A stretch of 37,645 nucleotides of DNA, taken from assembly GCA_016464795.1 (NCBI GenBank), contig JAEKNN010000032.1, positions 1 through 37,645 of the forward strand. Reading direction: 5' to 3'. Source of the stretch: Candidatus Amunia macphersoniae (GTDB taxonomy: Bacteria; Chloroflexota; Dormibacteria; Aeolococcales; Aeolococcaceae). A program made the translations under genes and the position numbers. Of this stretch, positions 1-9,904 are shown piece after piece. Numbering within the stretch: position 1 is the first letter of the stretch; the number at the start of each line of letters is the position of its first letter. The notes below the pieces were generated by a model. It was given only the letters and a program-made list of their open reading frames with translations. It did not search any database and was not told the DNA's origin.

Positions 1-2
1 GC

Positions 3-1604
3 AGCTGGCAGACCGAGGCGGTGCTGCGCTGCCTGATGAACAACCTCGACCCCGAGGTGGCCGAGGATCCCGACGAGCTCGTGGTGTACGGGGGCAGCGG
101 GCGCGCGGCGCGGAGCTGGGAGTGCTTCGACGCCATCGTCTCGACGCTGCGCGAGCTGCGGGACGACGAGACCCTGCTGGTGCAGAGCGGCAAGCCTGTG
201 GGGGTGGCGCGGACCCATGAGATGGCTCCCCGGGTGTTGATCGCCAACTCGCTGCTGGTCCCGCAGTGGGCCACCTGGGAGCAGTTCTGGGAGCTCGAGG
301 CGGCCGGACTGACGATGTACGGGCAGATGACTGCCGGATCGTGGATCTACATCGGCACCCAGGGGATCCTCCAGGGCACCTACGAGACGTTCGCCGCGGT
401 GGCGCAGCGGCGGTTCGGGGGAACCCTGCGCGGTCGAGTGGTGGCCACAGCGGGGCTCGGCGGCATGGGCGGCGCCCAGCCCCTGGCGGTGACCATGAAC
501 GACGGCGTCGCTCTTTGCATAGACGTCGACCCGGCCCGGGTGCGCCGCCGGCTGGAGACCCGATACCTCGATGAGGTGGCCGACGACCTGGATGACGCGG
601 TGCGTCGGTGTGACCTGGCCCGCGAGGAGGGCCGCGCGCTGTCGGTCGGCGTGGTCGCCAACGCTGCCGAGGCGCTGCCGGCCCTGCTGACCGCCGGGGT
701 GGCGATCGACGTGGTGACCGACCAGACCAGCGCCCATGATCCCCTCAGCTACGTGCCCGCCGGCATGTCCCTCGAGGACGCTGCACGGTTGCGGGTCGAC
801 GATCGGGAGGCGTACGTCAACCTCGCCCGGCAGTCGATGGCCCGTCACTGCGCGGCGCTGGTCGGCTATCAGCAGCGGGGCGCTGAGGTGTTCGATTACG
901 GCAACTCGTTGCGCGGCGAGGCCAGCAAGGGCGGTTTCGAGGACGCCTTCACATACCAGGGCTTCGTCCCCGCCTACATCCGGCCGCAGTTCTGCGAGGG
1001 GCGCGGCCCGTTCCGGTGGGTGGCGCTGAGCGGCGACCCCCATGACATCGAGATCACCGACGCAGCCCTGATGGAGCTCTTCCCCGACCACCGGTCGTTG
1101 CACCGCTGGCTCGGCCTGGCTGCGGAGCGGGTCGCATTCCAGGGTCTGCCGGCGCGGATCTGCTGGCTGGGCGCCGGCGAGCGCCACCGAGCGGGGCTGC
1201 GATTCAACCAGCTGGTGCGCGCCGGCGAGGTGGCGGCGCCGATCGTGATCGGACGAGACCACCTCGACTCCGGGAGCGTGGCGTCCCCCTACCGGGAGAC
1301 CGAGGCGATGCGGGACGGCAGCGACGCCATCGCCGACTGGCCGATCCTCAACGCACTGCTCAACACCGCCAGCGGCGCCACATGGGTTGCCGTGCACCAC
1401 GGTGGCGGCGTGGGCATCGGCCGGTCCATCCACGCCGGCGCCCAGGTGGTGTGCGACGGCAGCGAGCTGGCGGACCGTCGGATCGAGCTGGTCCTGAGCA
1501 ACGACCCGGCGACAGGTGTGATGCGCCACGCCGACGCCGGCTACGAGCAGGCGCGCAGCGCAGCTCGCGAGCGCGGGGTGCGGATCCCGATGCTGCCCGG
1601 CTGA
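3..1604 (+). CDS. hutU: Urocanate hydratase (5' end cut off by window)
   Basis: Second enzyme of histidine degradation; it adds water to urocanate to give imidazolonepropionate, using tightly bound NAD+ as electrophile. The reading frame is open from the first bases of the window, and the family-typical WQTEA...[11 protein letters not shown] begins before the first possible start (GTG at 21). The gene therefore starts upstream; about 533 of the usual ~555 residues are present. Visible family blocks are [37 protein letters not shown], the NAD-binding glycine loop [12 protein letters not shown] and the active-site cysteine block [14 protein letters not shown]. The C-terminal [15 protein letters not shown] block is complete. 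It is first of three collinear hut genes with a 14-base gap to the next. Histidine ammonia-lyase is not in the window and may lie upstream. Identification is firm. Confidence 0.97.
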   Translation, partial: SWQTEAVLRCLMNNLDPEVAEDPDELVVYGGSGRAARSWECFDAIVSTLRELRDDETLLVQSGKPVGVARTHEMAPRVLIANSLLVPQWATWEQFWELEAAGLTMYGQMTAGSWIYIGTQGILQGTYETFAAVAQRRFGGTLRGRVVATAGLGGMGGAQPLAVTMNDGVALCIDVDPARVRRRLETRYLDEVADDLDDAVRRCDLAREEGRALSVGVVANAAEALPALLTAGVAIDVVTDQTSAHDPLSYVPAGMSLEDAARLRVDDREAYVNLARQSMARHCAALVGYQQRGAEVFDYGNSLRGEASKGGFEDAFTYQGFVPAYIRPQFCEGRGPFRWVALSGDPHDIEITDAALMELFPDHRSLHRWLGLAAERVAFQGLPARICWLGAGERHRAGLRFNQLVRAGEVAAPIVIGRDHLDSGSVASPYRETEAMRDGSDAIADWPILNALLNTASGATWVAVHHGGGVGIGRSIHAGAQVVCDGSELADRRIELVLSNDPATGVMRHADAGYEQARSAARERGVRIPMLPG

Positions 1605-1618
1605 GGACGCAACGCACG

Positions 1619-2533
1619 GTGAACATGCGCGAGTGGTTGGCCCGGGGTGACCAGGTGCCCGACGTCAGCCTGGTCGGGGCCCCGATCGCCAAGGCGTCGC
1701 TCAGCCCCTCACAGGCCTGGTCGACGCCACCTGCCTTCCGCGAGGCGCTGAGCCGGTTCCCCACCTGGCACGCAGCGGCAGGCGTCGACGTGGAGGAGCT
1801 CGCGGTTCGCGACCGCGGTGATGTGCAGGGCGACCGGGACGACGTCGACGCATCGGCCGCGCACCTGCGCATCAGGGCCGCCGTCGCAGCTGCCGCCGCC
1901 GACAGCCCGACTATTGTTGTCATCGGTGGCGACAACTCGCTGACCCGTCCGGCATTCCTCGGCATCGGCGAAGCGCGAGCGGATCGCCAGTGGGGCCTGC
2001 TCACCCTGGACGCGCATCACGACTGCCGCCCGCCCACCAACGGCTCCGCCAACGGCACCCCGGTGCGCGAGCTGATCGACGCTGGCCTGGCGGGGAACCG
2101 AGTGGCCCAGGTGGGCATTCACCCGCTCGGCAACGCGCGCGCCCATGCGCAGTGGGCAGCCGACCACGGGATCCACATCCACGGCCTCGACGAGGTCCGC
2201 GCCCGGGGCATCGAGGCGGTGCTCACCGCCGCTCTGGCGGAACTGCGGGGCGCCGGAGCCGACGCCGTCTACGTCGACCTTGACGTCGATGTCGTCGAGC
2301 GCAGTGCCGCCCCGGCGTGCCCGGCCAGCCTGCCCGGCGGCCTCAGCCCGGCTGATCTACTCGCGGCTGCGCTGCTCCTGGGAGGCGAGCCCGCGGTCGG
2401 GGCGTTCGACCTCTGCGAGGTGGACGCCATGGCCGACGTAGCCGGGATCACCGTGCGCCTGATGGCTGCGGTCTTCACGGCCCTGTGCGCCGGCCTGGTG
2501 TCGCACGCCCGAGAGCTCCGTGCCCCTGCCTGA
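1619..2533 (+). CDS. hutG: Formimidoylglutamase / arginase-family ureohydrolase (HutG-like)
   Basis: Binuclear-manganese ureohydrolase-fold enzyme, placed to hydrolyse N-formimidoyl-L-glutamate to glutamate and formamide, the last step of the hut pathway. About 304 residues, normal for the family. Metal-site motifs are visible: GGDNS (residues ~103-107), DAHHD (131-135) and VDLDVDVVERS (219-229). The first motif carries Asn where arginases have the metal-ligand His (GGDHS); I recall GGDNS from actinobacterial relatives, so this looks like a subfamily trait rather than damage. Start choice: GTG 1619 lies 11 bases after GAGGA at 1603-1607; ATG 1625 is the alternative two codons in. The end overlaps the hutI start by 14 bases, implying one transcript. 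Substrate is inferred from the operon; an agmatinase- or arginase-like activity cannot be excluded from sequence alone. Confidence 0.87.
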   Translation: MNMREWLARGDQVPDVSLVGAPIAKASLSPSQAWSTPPAFREALSRFPTWHAAAGVDVEELAVRDRGDVQGDRDDVDASAAHLRIRAAVAAAAADSPTIVVIGGDNSLTRPAFLGIGEARADRQWGLLTLDAHHDCRPPTNGSANGTPVRELIDAGLAGNRVAQVGIHPLGNARAHAQWAADHGIHIHGLDEVRARGIEAVLTAALAELRGAGADAVYVDLDVDVVERSAAPACPASLPGGLSPADLLAAALLLGGEPAVGAFDLCEVDAMADVAGITVRLMAAVFTALCAGLVSHARELRAPA

Positions 2534-3761
2534 CCCGGTGACACTGATGGTGCGCAACATCGGCGCCCTGGTGACCTGCGACCCGGCCCACGGCGATGCG
2601 CCGGGGGTGATCAGGGACGCGGTGCTGATGTGCGCCGGCGAGGTGATCGTGTATGCCGGCCGCGGTGACGCGGCTCCGCGGCCAACCGGGGACAACGACA
2701 TCGTCGACATCGATGCGCGGGGCGCGGCGGTGATCCCGGGGTTCGTCGACGCCCACACCCACATCGCCTGGCTGGGGGACCGGGGCGAGGAGTACGCGCT
2801 TCGTTCCTCGGGTCTCACCTACGAGCAGATCGCCCAGCGCGGCGGTGGCATCCGGAGCACTGTGCGAGACACAGCGCGCGGATCCGCTGCGGCCATCCGC
2901 GACGCGGCTTCCACACGCGCCCGTCTGATGATCGCGCACGGCACCACCACCGTCGAGGTGAAGAGCGGGTACGGTCTCGACCACGACGCCGAGATGCGTC
3001 AGCTGGACGCGGTGGCGGACCTGGGTGCTGATCACGGCATGCCTTTGGCCATCGCCACCTACCTGCCCCTGCACGCAGCACCCGACGGTGACCGCGCGGA
3101 CTTCATAGCCGAGGTGTGTGCGCACGGCGTCGGCGATGCGGCCGCGCTGGCCAGCTTCTGTGACGTGTTCTGCGACGAGGGCGCATACACCGTTGACGAG
3201 TGCCGCGCCGTGCTGCTGGCGGCGCGGGCCGCTGGGATGTCGCTGAAGGTTCACGCCGATCAGCGGACTCACACTGGCGGCGCTCAGCTCGCCGCCGAGC
3301 TGCACGCCGCCAGCGCCGATCACCTCGAGTTCGCCGACGAGGCCGACTGTCGTGCCCTGGCGGCAGCCGGGGTCACCGGGGTGATCCTGCCGGGCGCGGC
3401 CCTGATCCTCGGCGGGCCGCCGCCGCCTGGCCGGCGCCTGCGCGATGCCGGGGCCACTGTGGCGATCGCCACCGACTGCAATCCCGGCACGTCGTACACC
3501 GAGTCGATGCCGCTGATGATGTCTCTCGCGGTGGCGACGGCGGGCCTCGGCCCGTCCGAGGCTCTGGTCGCGGCGACATCGGGAGGTGCGGCGGCTCTGC
3601 AGCTGGACGACCGCGGGATCCTCCGGCGCGGGTTGCGCGCGGACGCGGCCATCCTGTCGACGCCGCACTGGATCGACGTCGCCTATCACCTGGGCGCCAA
3701 CCCCGTGGCGACGGTGATCAGGGGGGGCCAGGTCGTCGTCGGTGCCGGCCTCGCCGGATGA
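2520..3761 (+). CDS. hutI: Imidazolonepropionase
   Basis: Amidohydrolase-superfamily enzyme that opens the ring of 4-imidazolone-5-propionate to N-formimidoyl-glutamate. It is 413 residues, the usual size. Metal and active-site motifs are present: DAHTH (77-81), VEVKSGYG (~146-152), HADQ with metal ligand His245, the SADHLE histidine (~268) and ATDCNPGTS with Asp319. It begins with GTG inside the last codons of the hutG-like gene, so translation is probably coupled. An in-frame ATG nine codons downstream (2547) is a less likely start. With hutU and the HutG-like enzyme it gives the route urocanate to glutamate. Confidence 0.96.
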   Translation: MPLPDPVTLMVRNIGALVTCDPAHGDAPGVIRDAVLMCAGEVIVYAGRGDAAPRPTGDNDIVDIDARGAAVIPGFVDAHTHIAWLGDRGEEYALRSSGLTYEQIAQRGGGIRSTVRDTARGSAAAIRDAASTRARLMIAHGTTTVEVKSGYGLDHDAEMRQLDAVADLGADHGMPLAIATYLPLHAAPDGDRADFIAEVCAHGVGDAAALASFCDVFCDEGAYTVDECRAVLLAARAAGMSLKVHADQRTHTGGAQLAAELHAASADHLEFADEADCRALAAAGVTGVILPGAALILGGPPPPGRRLRDAGATVAIATDCNPGTSYTESMPLMMSLAVATAGLGPSEALVAATSGGAAALQLDDRGILRRGLRADAAILSTPHWIDVAYHLGANPVATVIRGGQVVVGAGLAG

Positions 3762-3784
3762 GCCACAGCACGGGCCGGGGCGGG

Positions 3785-3796
3785 TAGGGTGTGGAG
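3785..3796 (+). promoter_or_regulatory. -10 box and 6-nt gap to start codon
   Basis: TAGGGT at 3785-3790 is followed by six bases and then ATG 3797. This is the spacing of a leaderless transcript and favours ATG 3797 over the upstream GTG 3791 as the start of the aminotransferase-fold gene. Similar arrangements recur at several other genes in the window. Confidence 0.45.
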
Positions 3797-5218
3797 ATGA
3801 TCACCGGTGCCCGCACCTGGCCGCGCCTGTGCGGGGTGGACCTCGAGGTGCCTCTGGCGGACGGCACCACGCGGCGCTACGTCAACCTCGACTGCGCCGC
3901 CAGCACTCCGGCTTTGGACGCCGTGGTCTCCGCTGTCAACCAAGCGCTTCCCTGGTACAGCAGCGTCCACCGTGGCGCCGGCCACCTCTCACAGGTGTCG
4001 ACCCGCCTGTACGAATCGGCCAGGCAGGCCGTCGGCGACTTCGTCGGTGCCCGTCCCGATGATTCAGTCGTCTTTGTCCGCAACACCACTGATGCCATCA
4101 ACCACCTCGCCGCGTGCCTGAGGGTGCCGAGCGGGTCGACGGTGCTGACAACCGAGATCGAGCACCACGCCAACATGCTCCCCTGGCGGCGGCTGGGCTC
4201 TGTCGAGCACCTCCCGCCACCGCGGTCGGCCGCCGCGCTGCTCGAGTCCATGGATGCGGCCCTGCGGGCCGCAGCGGGCCGCGTCGCGGTGGTCGCCGTC
4301 ACCGGCGCCAGCAACGTCACCGGCGAGGTCATGCCGGTCGGTGCGATGGCCCAGCTCGCCCACCGCCACGGCGCCATCATCAGCGTCGACGCCGCCCAGC
4401 TGGCCCCGCATCGCACCATCGACATGGCCACGATGGACGTCGACTGTCTCGCGTTCAGTGGCCACAAGATGTACGCCCCGTTCGGGGCAGGCGCGCTGGT
4501 GGTCCGCACCGCGCTCGTCGCCGACGCCGAGCCCCTGCTCGCCGGTGGCGGCGCAGTCGACTTCGTCACCGTCGATGACGTGCTGTGGACGGGCATGCCC
4601 GACAGGCTCGAGGCGGGCAGCCCCAATGTCATCGGGGCGATCGCGCTGGGTGTCGCCGCCACCACGCTGTCGGCAGCGGGCATGGAGCGCATCGCCGGGC
4701 ACGAGCGTGAGCTGCTGGCACGTGCCGACCGCGGGCTCGCCGGGCTCCGCGGGGTGAACCGGCTCCGGCTCTGGGACCACCCTGACGTCGACCGACTCGG
4801 GGTTGTGACCTTCACCGTCGACGGCATGCACCACGCGCTGGTGGCGGCTGCGCTCAGCGCGGAGCACGCCATCGGCGTCCGCCATGGCTGCTTCTGCGCC
4901 CATCCATACATCACGCAGCTGCTCGGCATCGACGCCGTCGCAGCCGATTCGGTGCGCATCTCGTTGCGTCGCGGCGAACGGGCGGGGATCCCGGGAGCGG
5001 TGCGGGCGTCCTTCAGCATCGGCACAACGGAGCACGACATCGACGTGCTGATCGGGGCCCTGGACGAGCTGATCACGCATGGACCACGCTTGGCGTACCG
5101 TCAGGACGAGCACACGGGCGACTTCCTGCCGCTCGGCGACGCCAGGACGTGGCCGCGTTTCGATGGGCTCCCGCCCCTGGAGACGGCGGGGCACACTGCC
5201 GGTTGCGGACAGTTCTGA
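3797..5218 (+). CDS. Class V aminotransferase-fold PLP enzyme (cysteine desulfurase-like)
   Basis: Fold-type I PLP enzyme of the NifS/SufS/CsdA superfamily, ~473 residues, longer than SufS (~410). Numbering below is from GTG 3791. Visible features: NLDCAAST near the N-terminus, the substrate-binding SSVHRGAGHLS block, FVRNTTDAIN, SVDAAQ with the PLP-ring Asp200, and the Schiff-base lysine in FSGHKMYAP (Lys226). A cysteine-rich loop GVRHGCFCAHP (Cys367, Cys369) sits near where SufS carries its persulfide cysteine, but its context differs from RxGHHCA. It may therefore be a lyase or aminotransferase rather than a true desulfurase. It follows hutI by 35 bases on the same strand but seems to have its own promoter. 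No suf or isc genes are nearby, so the substrate is not assignable. Confidence 0.85.
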   Translation: MITGARTWPRLCGVDLEVPLADGTTRRYVNLDCAASTPALDAVVSAVNQALPWYSSVHRGAGHLSQVSTRLYESARQAVGDFVGARPDDSVVFVRNTTDAINHLAACLRVPSGSTVLTTEIEHHANMLPWRRLGSVEHLPPPRSAAALLESMDAALRAAAGRVAVVAVTGASNVTGEVMPVGAMAQLAHRHGAIISVDAAQLAPHRTIDMATMDVDCLAFSGHKMYAPFGAGALVVRTALVADAEPLLAGGGAVDFVTVDDVLWTGMPDRLEAGSPNVIGAIALGVAATTLSAAGMERIAGHERELLARADRGLAGLRGVNRLRLWDHPDVDRLGVVTFTVDGMHHALVAAALSAEHAIGVRHGCFCAHPYITQLLGIDAVAADSVRISLRRGERAGIPGAVRASFSIGTTEHDIDVLIGALDELITHGPRLAYRQDEHTGDFLPLGDARTWPRFDGLPPLETAGHTAGCGQF

Positions 5219-5231
5219 CCACACCTTGGCA

Positions 5232-6707
5232 GTGATCCCCGCTGCACCGCAGACCGGGCTGCCGCCGGGTGCGGGGGTCGGCCGCCGAGCCACGGCAGCG
5301 ATCATCGACCTTGGCATCGTCGTGGCCGGCGAGATCGTCGCCCTGCTGCTGGGCGGCAGCCTGATCCAGGCCTCAGGCGTCAGCGCTGCCGACCTCCGCA
5401 CCGGCCATGTCGGCGTCGCCGCCGGCGTGGCCCGCGCCTTCACGCAATCGGCGCTCTTCTTCGGTCCGGGCGTCTACCTCTACGTCGGCTGGCGGCGCGG
5501 AGGCACCGTGGGCATGCGCGCCCGACAGTGCAGCCTGCGCTCGTCGGACCTGCTGACGCCCCCGACGACCTCGCAGGTGCTCCTGCGCCTCTGCGGACTG
5601 TGGTTCTCATTGGCGTCTGCGGGCCTGGGTTTGATCTGGGGGCTGACACGCAGCGATCGTCGTGGCTGGCCGGACCTCTTCGCGCGCACCACCGTGGTGC
5701 ACACCCCGCGCTGGCCGGTGTGGGCGACGACCACGTGGGCCGGCTCGCCCGGCGGGGCGCCGGGACAGGCCGGGTGGCCCGGAGCATCCCCCTCAGGATG
5801 GCCGTCGCATCCCGCCTGGCCGTCGCCGGCACCCTGGCCTCCCCAGCCCGCGTGGCCGCCGCAGCCCGCGTGGCCGCCCTCACCGCCGCCGCCGCCCCCG
5901 CCGGTGAGCGGTGCGCCGGCGGCGCCATCGCCTGCAGTCTGGGGATGGCAACCGGCGGCGGAAACATCAACTGCTCCGGCTGTCGCCCCGGCGTCGTTGT
6001 CCGAGCGGGCACCCTGGACATGGACGGACGTGGTGCCGGTCCTGGTCCTGCTGCTGCCGCTGTCGTTGGGTGTCCAGTACGTCACGGTCGCGGCGCTCAA
6101 GTGGCTCCTGGGCGGCCTGGCCCTGGCCACCCGAAGACCCATCGAGGCCCTCGTCTCCAGCGTCACCGCTTACGGAGCTGTGTTCCTGCTGGTGCTGCTG
6201 TTCGTGAGGCTGCGCCGCCACGCGCCGCTGGCATCCCTCGGATTGCGCCGCGCGGAATGGCGCTGGTTGCTGGCAGCGCTGCCCTTCGCATTCGCCGCAT
6301 TCCTGCTCGAGTCGGTCAGTGGGTTGCTCAGTCAGAGCCTGTTCCCACAGGCGCCCGCGAATCAGTGCGTGGACATTCGCGACGCGTTCGCCGGCGCGCT
6401 GTGGCTGGCGATCATCGCCGTGGCCGTCGTCGCCCCACTGGTGGAGGAGATCGTGTTTCGCGGCATGGTGTTCGGCTGGTTGCGTGGCCGCCTGCCGCTG
6501 GCCTGGGCGGTGGTGGTGTCGGCGAGCCTGTTCTCCCTGGAGCACATCAGCTTCCTGCAGCTGACCCTGTTCCTGCCGGTGTTTACCACCGGGCTGGTGC
6601 TGGCTGTCCTCTACCACCACGCCAGGAGCATCTGGCCGACTGTGCTGGTGCATGGGACCTTCAACCTGGTGGCGACACTGGTGCTCTTCAACTCCCTGTC
6701 CTGCTGA
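5232..6707 (+). CDS. RDD domain fused to CPBP-family intramembrane protease
   Basis: Two-domain membrane protein of ~491 residues. The N-terminal ~150 residues resemble the RDD family: GVGRRATAAIIDLGIVVAG, GTVGMRARQCSLRSSD and the DLFARTTVVHTPRW end, with about three hydrophobic segments. A Pro/Trp-rich linker follows, with PAWPPQ repeats encoded by near-identical DNA at about 5840-5880, then PPPPPPP. The C-terminal part is a CPBP (CAAX protease / bacteriocin-processing) glutamic protease domain with all three motifs: EEIVFRG, FSLEH and HGTFN, across roughly six to eight membrane spans. Substrate is unknown. Start is uncertain: GTG 5232 lies just after the previous stop and leads directly into the RDD domain; an overlapping ATG at 5163 is possible. 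It converges on the next gene. Confidence 0.85.
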   Translation: MIPAAPQTGLPPGAGVGRRATAAIIDLGIVVAGEIVALLLGGSLIQASGVSAADLRTGHVGVAAGVARAFTQSALFFGPGVYLYVGWRRGGTVGMRARQCSLRSSDLLTPPTTSQVLLRLCGLWFSLASAGLGLIWGLTRSDRRGWPDLFARTTVVHTPRWPVWATTTWAGSPGGAPGQAGWPGASPSGWPSHPAWPSPAPWPPQPAWPPQPAWPPSPPPPPPPVSGAPAAPSPAVWGWQPAAETSTAPAVAPASLSERAPWTWTDVVPVLVLLLPLSLGVQYVTVAALKWLLGGLALATRRPIEALVSSVTAYGAVFLLVLLFVRLRRHAPLASLGLRRAEWRWLLAALPFAFAAFLLESVSGLLSQSLFPQAPANQCVDIRDAFAGALWLAIIAVAVVAPLVEEIVFRGMVFGWLRGRLPLAWAVVVSASLFSLEHISFLQLTLFLPVFTTGLVLAVLYHHARSIWPTVLVHGTFNLVATLVLFNSLSC

Positions 6708-6714
6708 CAGCAGG
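6700..6714. terminator. Short hairpin between convergent genes
   Basis: CCTGCTGACAGCAGG is a perfect inverted repeat (about 6 bp stem, 3 base loop) covering the stop codon of the upstream gene and the gap to the convergent DUF255 gene. There is no T tract, so a role in termination is only plausible from position. Confidence 0.25.
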
Positions 6715-6720
6715 GGCGGC

Positions 6721-8757
<2,037 letters not shown>

Positions 8758-8772
8758 CAGGCGACGCTAGCA
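8758..8772 (-). promoter_or_regulatory. Extended -10 box, leaderless start
   Basis: On the minus strand TGC-TAGCGT (8772 to 8764) is followed by six bases and the GTG at 8757. TGn before the hexamer makes it an extended -10. The same TGCTA(T/G)CGT string recurs before two other genes here (23069, 32555). Confidence 0.45.
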
Positions 8773-8834
8773 GAGGCACCCAAAACCGTCGCGCCGTGTG
8801 AGAGTTCCAGCGAGCCAGACTAGAGGAGGCCGAC

Positions 8835-9318
8835 GTGACCGACGCAACCGAAGCCAGCGGCGCCAGCCCTCGCACGAACATCTTCCAGCACGTCCCCCAT
8901 CCGCGCATCGGGCAACGGGCAGAACGAGCACCCGGCCAAGACCACCGACCAGGCCGTGGGCATCAACGGGAGGATCGGGGTGTTCATCACCACGGTGGTG
9001 GGCACCATGTGGGCGGCCTACATCTTCACCTTGCTGGCACTGATCAGCCTGCCTGGGGCGATATCCAGTGGCAACACCGTGATCATCGTGGGCTGGATCG
9101 CGCAGACCTTCCTCCAATTGGTGTTGCTGCCGATCATCATCGTGGGCCAGAACGTCCAGTCCGCGGCTGCCGACAAGCGCTCCGAGCAGACCTACAGCGA
9201 CGCCGAGGCGATCCTCCATGAATGCCTGCAGTTGCAGGCCCACCTCCAGGCGCAGGACAGGGTGCTCGACGATCTGGTCACGCGCATGGAGAAGGTGAGC
9301 GGGCTCGCGGCGTCCTGA
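8835..9318 (+). CDS. Small conserved membrane protein, frame broken near 8894-8898
   Basis: The intact downstream frame (GTG 8956 to 9318, 120 residues) has two membrane spans (GVFITTVVGTMWAAYIFTLL and IIVGWIAQTFLQLVLLPIII) and a cytoplasmic helical tail. It resembles small actinobacterial membrane proteins related to DUF1003. Family-like residues NEHPAKTTDQAV lie in the same frame before GTG 8956 but have no start codon there. The upstream frame has an excellent ribosome site (GAGGAGG 8823-8829) and GTG 8835, reading TDATEASGASPRTNIF. Dropping one C from the CCCCC run at 8894-8898 joins the two into one ~160-residue protein. Either this is a sequencing indel, a real frameshift, or a shorter protein starting at 8956. 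Function unknown. Confidence 0.6.
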
Positions 9319-9322
9319 GGCA

Positions 9323-9368
9323 GTCCCGCCCGCCGCCCCCGGCGACCGCCGTCGGTGACGGGCGGGAC
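9323..9368. terminator. Inverted repeat between convergent genes
   Basis: GTCCCGCCCG (9323-9332) pairs perfectly with CGGGCGGGAC (9359-9368) around a GC-rich loop that contains a smaller ACCG/CGGT hairpin. It lies in the 61-base gap between two convergent genes, the usual place for a bidirectional terminator. No T tract is present. Confidence 0.45.
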
Positions 9369-9379
9369 CATGTCCGTGC

Positions 9380-9838
9380 TCAGGAGGCGCCGGCCACGGT
9401 GGCGCGGGCACGTCGCTGCCGCGCAGGCTCGCCGTCCGCCTGCACGTCCGAAGTCTCCGCCTCGCGGGCGGCCTCGTGCGGGCCATCTTCTGGCGATTGA
9501 GCACCGTCGTCTGTGTGGGGCCGGTCCAGGAGCTTCATGGTCTCGGCGACGATCTCGGTGGTGTGACGGCGCAGCCCATCGCTGCCGTCGTACTCGCGGG
9601 TCCGCAGTCGGCCCTCGATGTACACGCGGCGACCCTTGAGGCAGTAGCTCGCGCAGATCTCGGCGAGCTTGCCGAAGGCGACCACGTTGTGGAACTCGGC
9701 ATGCTCCTGGCGATTGCCGTCGTTGTCGCGCCACACGGAGTTGGTGGCGATGCGCATTCGCGTCAGCGTGGTCGCCGGCCCCGCCGTCGGTTCCGCGTCG
9801 CGGGTGAGGTTGCCCACCAGGGTGACTCTGTTGATCAT
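9380..9838 (-). CDS. ssb: Single-stranded DNA-binding protein without acidic tip
   Basis: 152 residues. The OB fold is clear: MINRVTLVGNLTRDAE, MRIATNSVWRD, EFHNVVAFGKLAEICASYCLKGRRVYIEGRL and an aromatic TREY block. After residue ~110 comes a charged, disordered tail ending in RQRRARATVAGAS. The usual DDDIPF-like acidic tip, which recruits repair and replication partners, is missing. It has a strong ribosome site (AGGAGG, eight bases before ATG). It is last in an apparent three-gene operon behind a VirB2-like and a TrbL/VirB6-like gene, so a role in DNA transfer or uptake is more likely than general replication; Bacillus competence SsbB also lacks the tip. That role is inferred. Confidence 0.92.
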   Translation of the reverse strand: MINRVTLVGNLTRDAEPTAGPATTLTRMRIATNSVWRDNDGNRQEHAEFHNVVAFGKLAEICASYCLKGRRVYIEGRLRTREYDGSDGLRRHTTEIVAETMKLLDRPHTDDGAQSPEDGPHEAAREAETSDVQADGEPARQRRARATVAGAS

Positions 9839-9904
9839 GGTCGTGCCTCCTGTGTTGGTTGAACGCGTGTCTGATCTGGCTGTCGCAACGATCGAGGACT
9901 CATC

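Noticed and set aside
2865..2878. CTGTG-N5-CACAG symmetry similar to the shared operator
   Set aside because: It is inside hutI coding sequence and has the arms in the opposite order to the motif at 11177 and 24756.
3877..5443. Long minus-strand frames of 399 and 459 residues
   Set aside because: They are antisense shadows of the class V aminotransferase-fold gene, with low-complexity Ser/Ala/Arg content typical of high-GC shadow frames.
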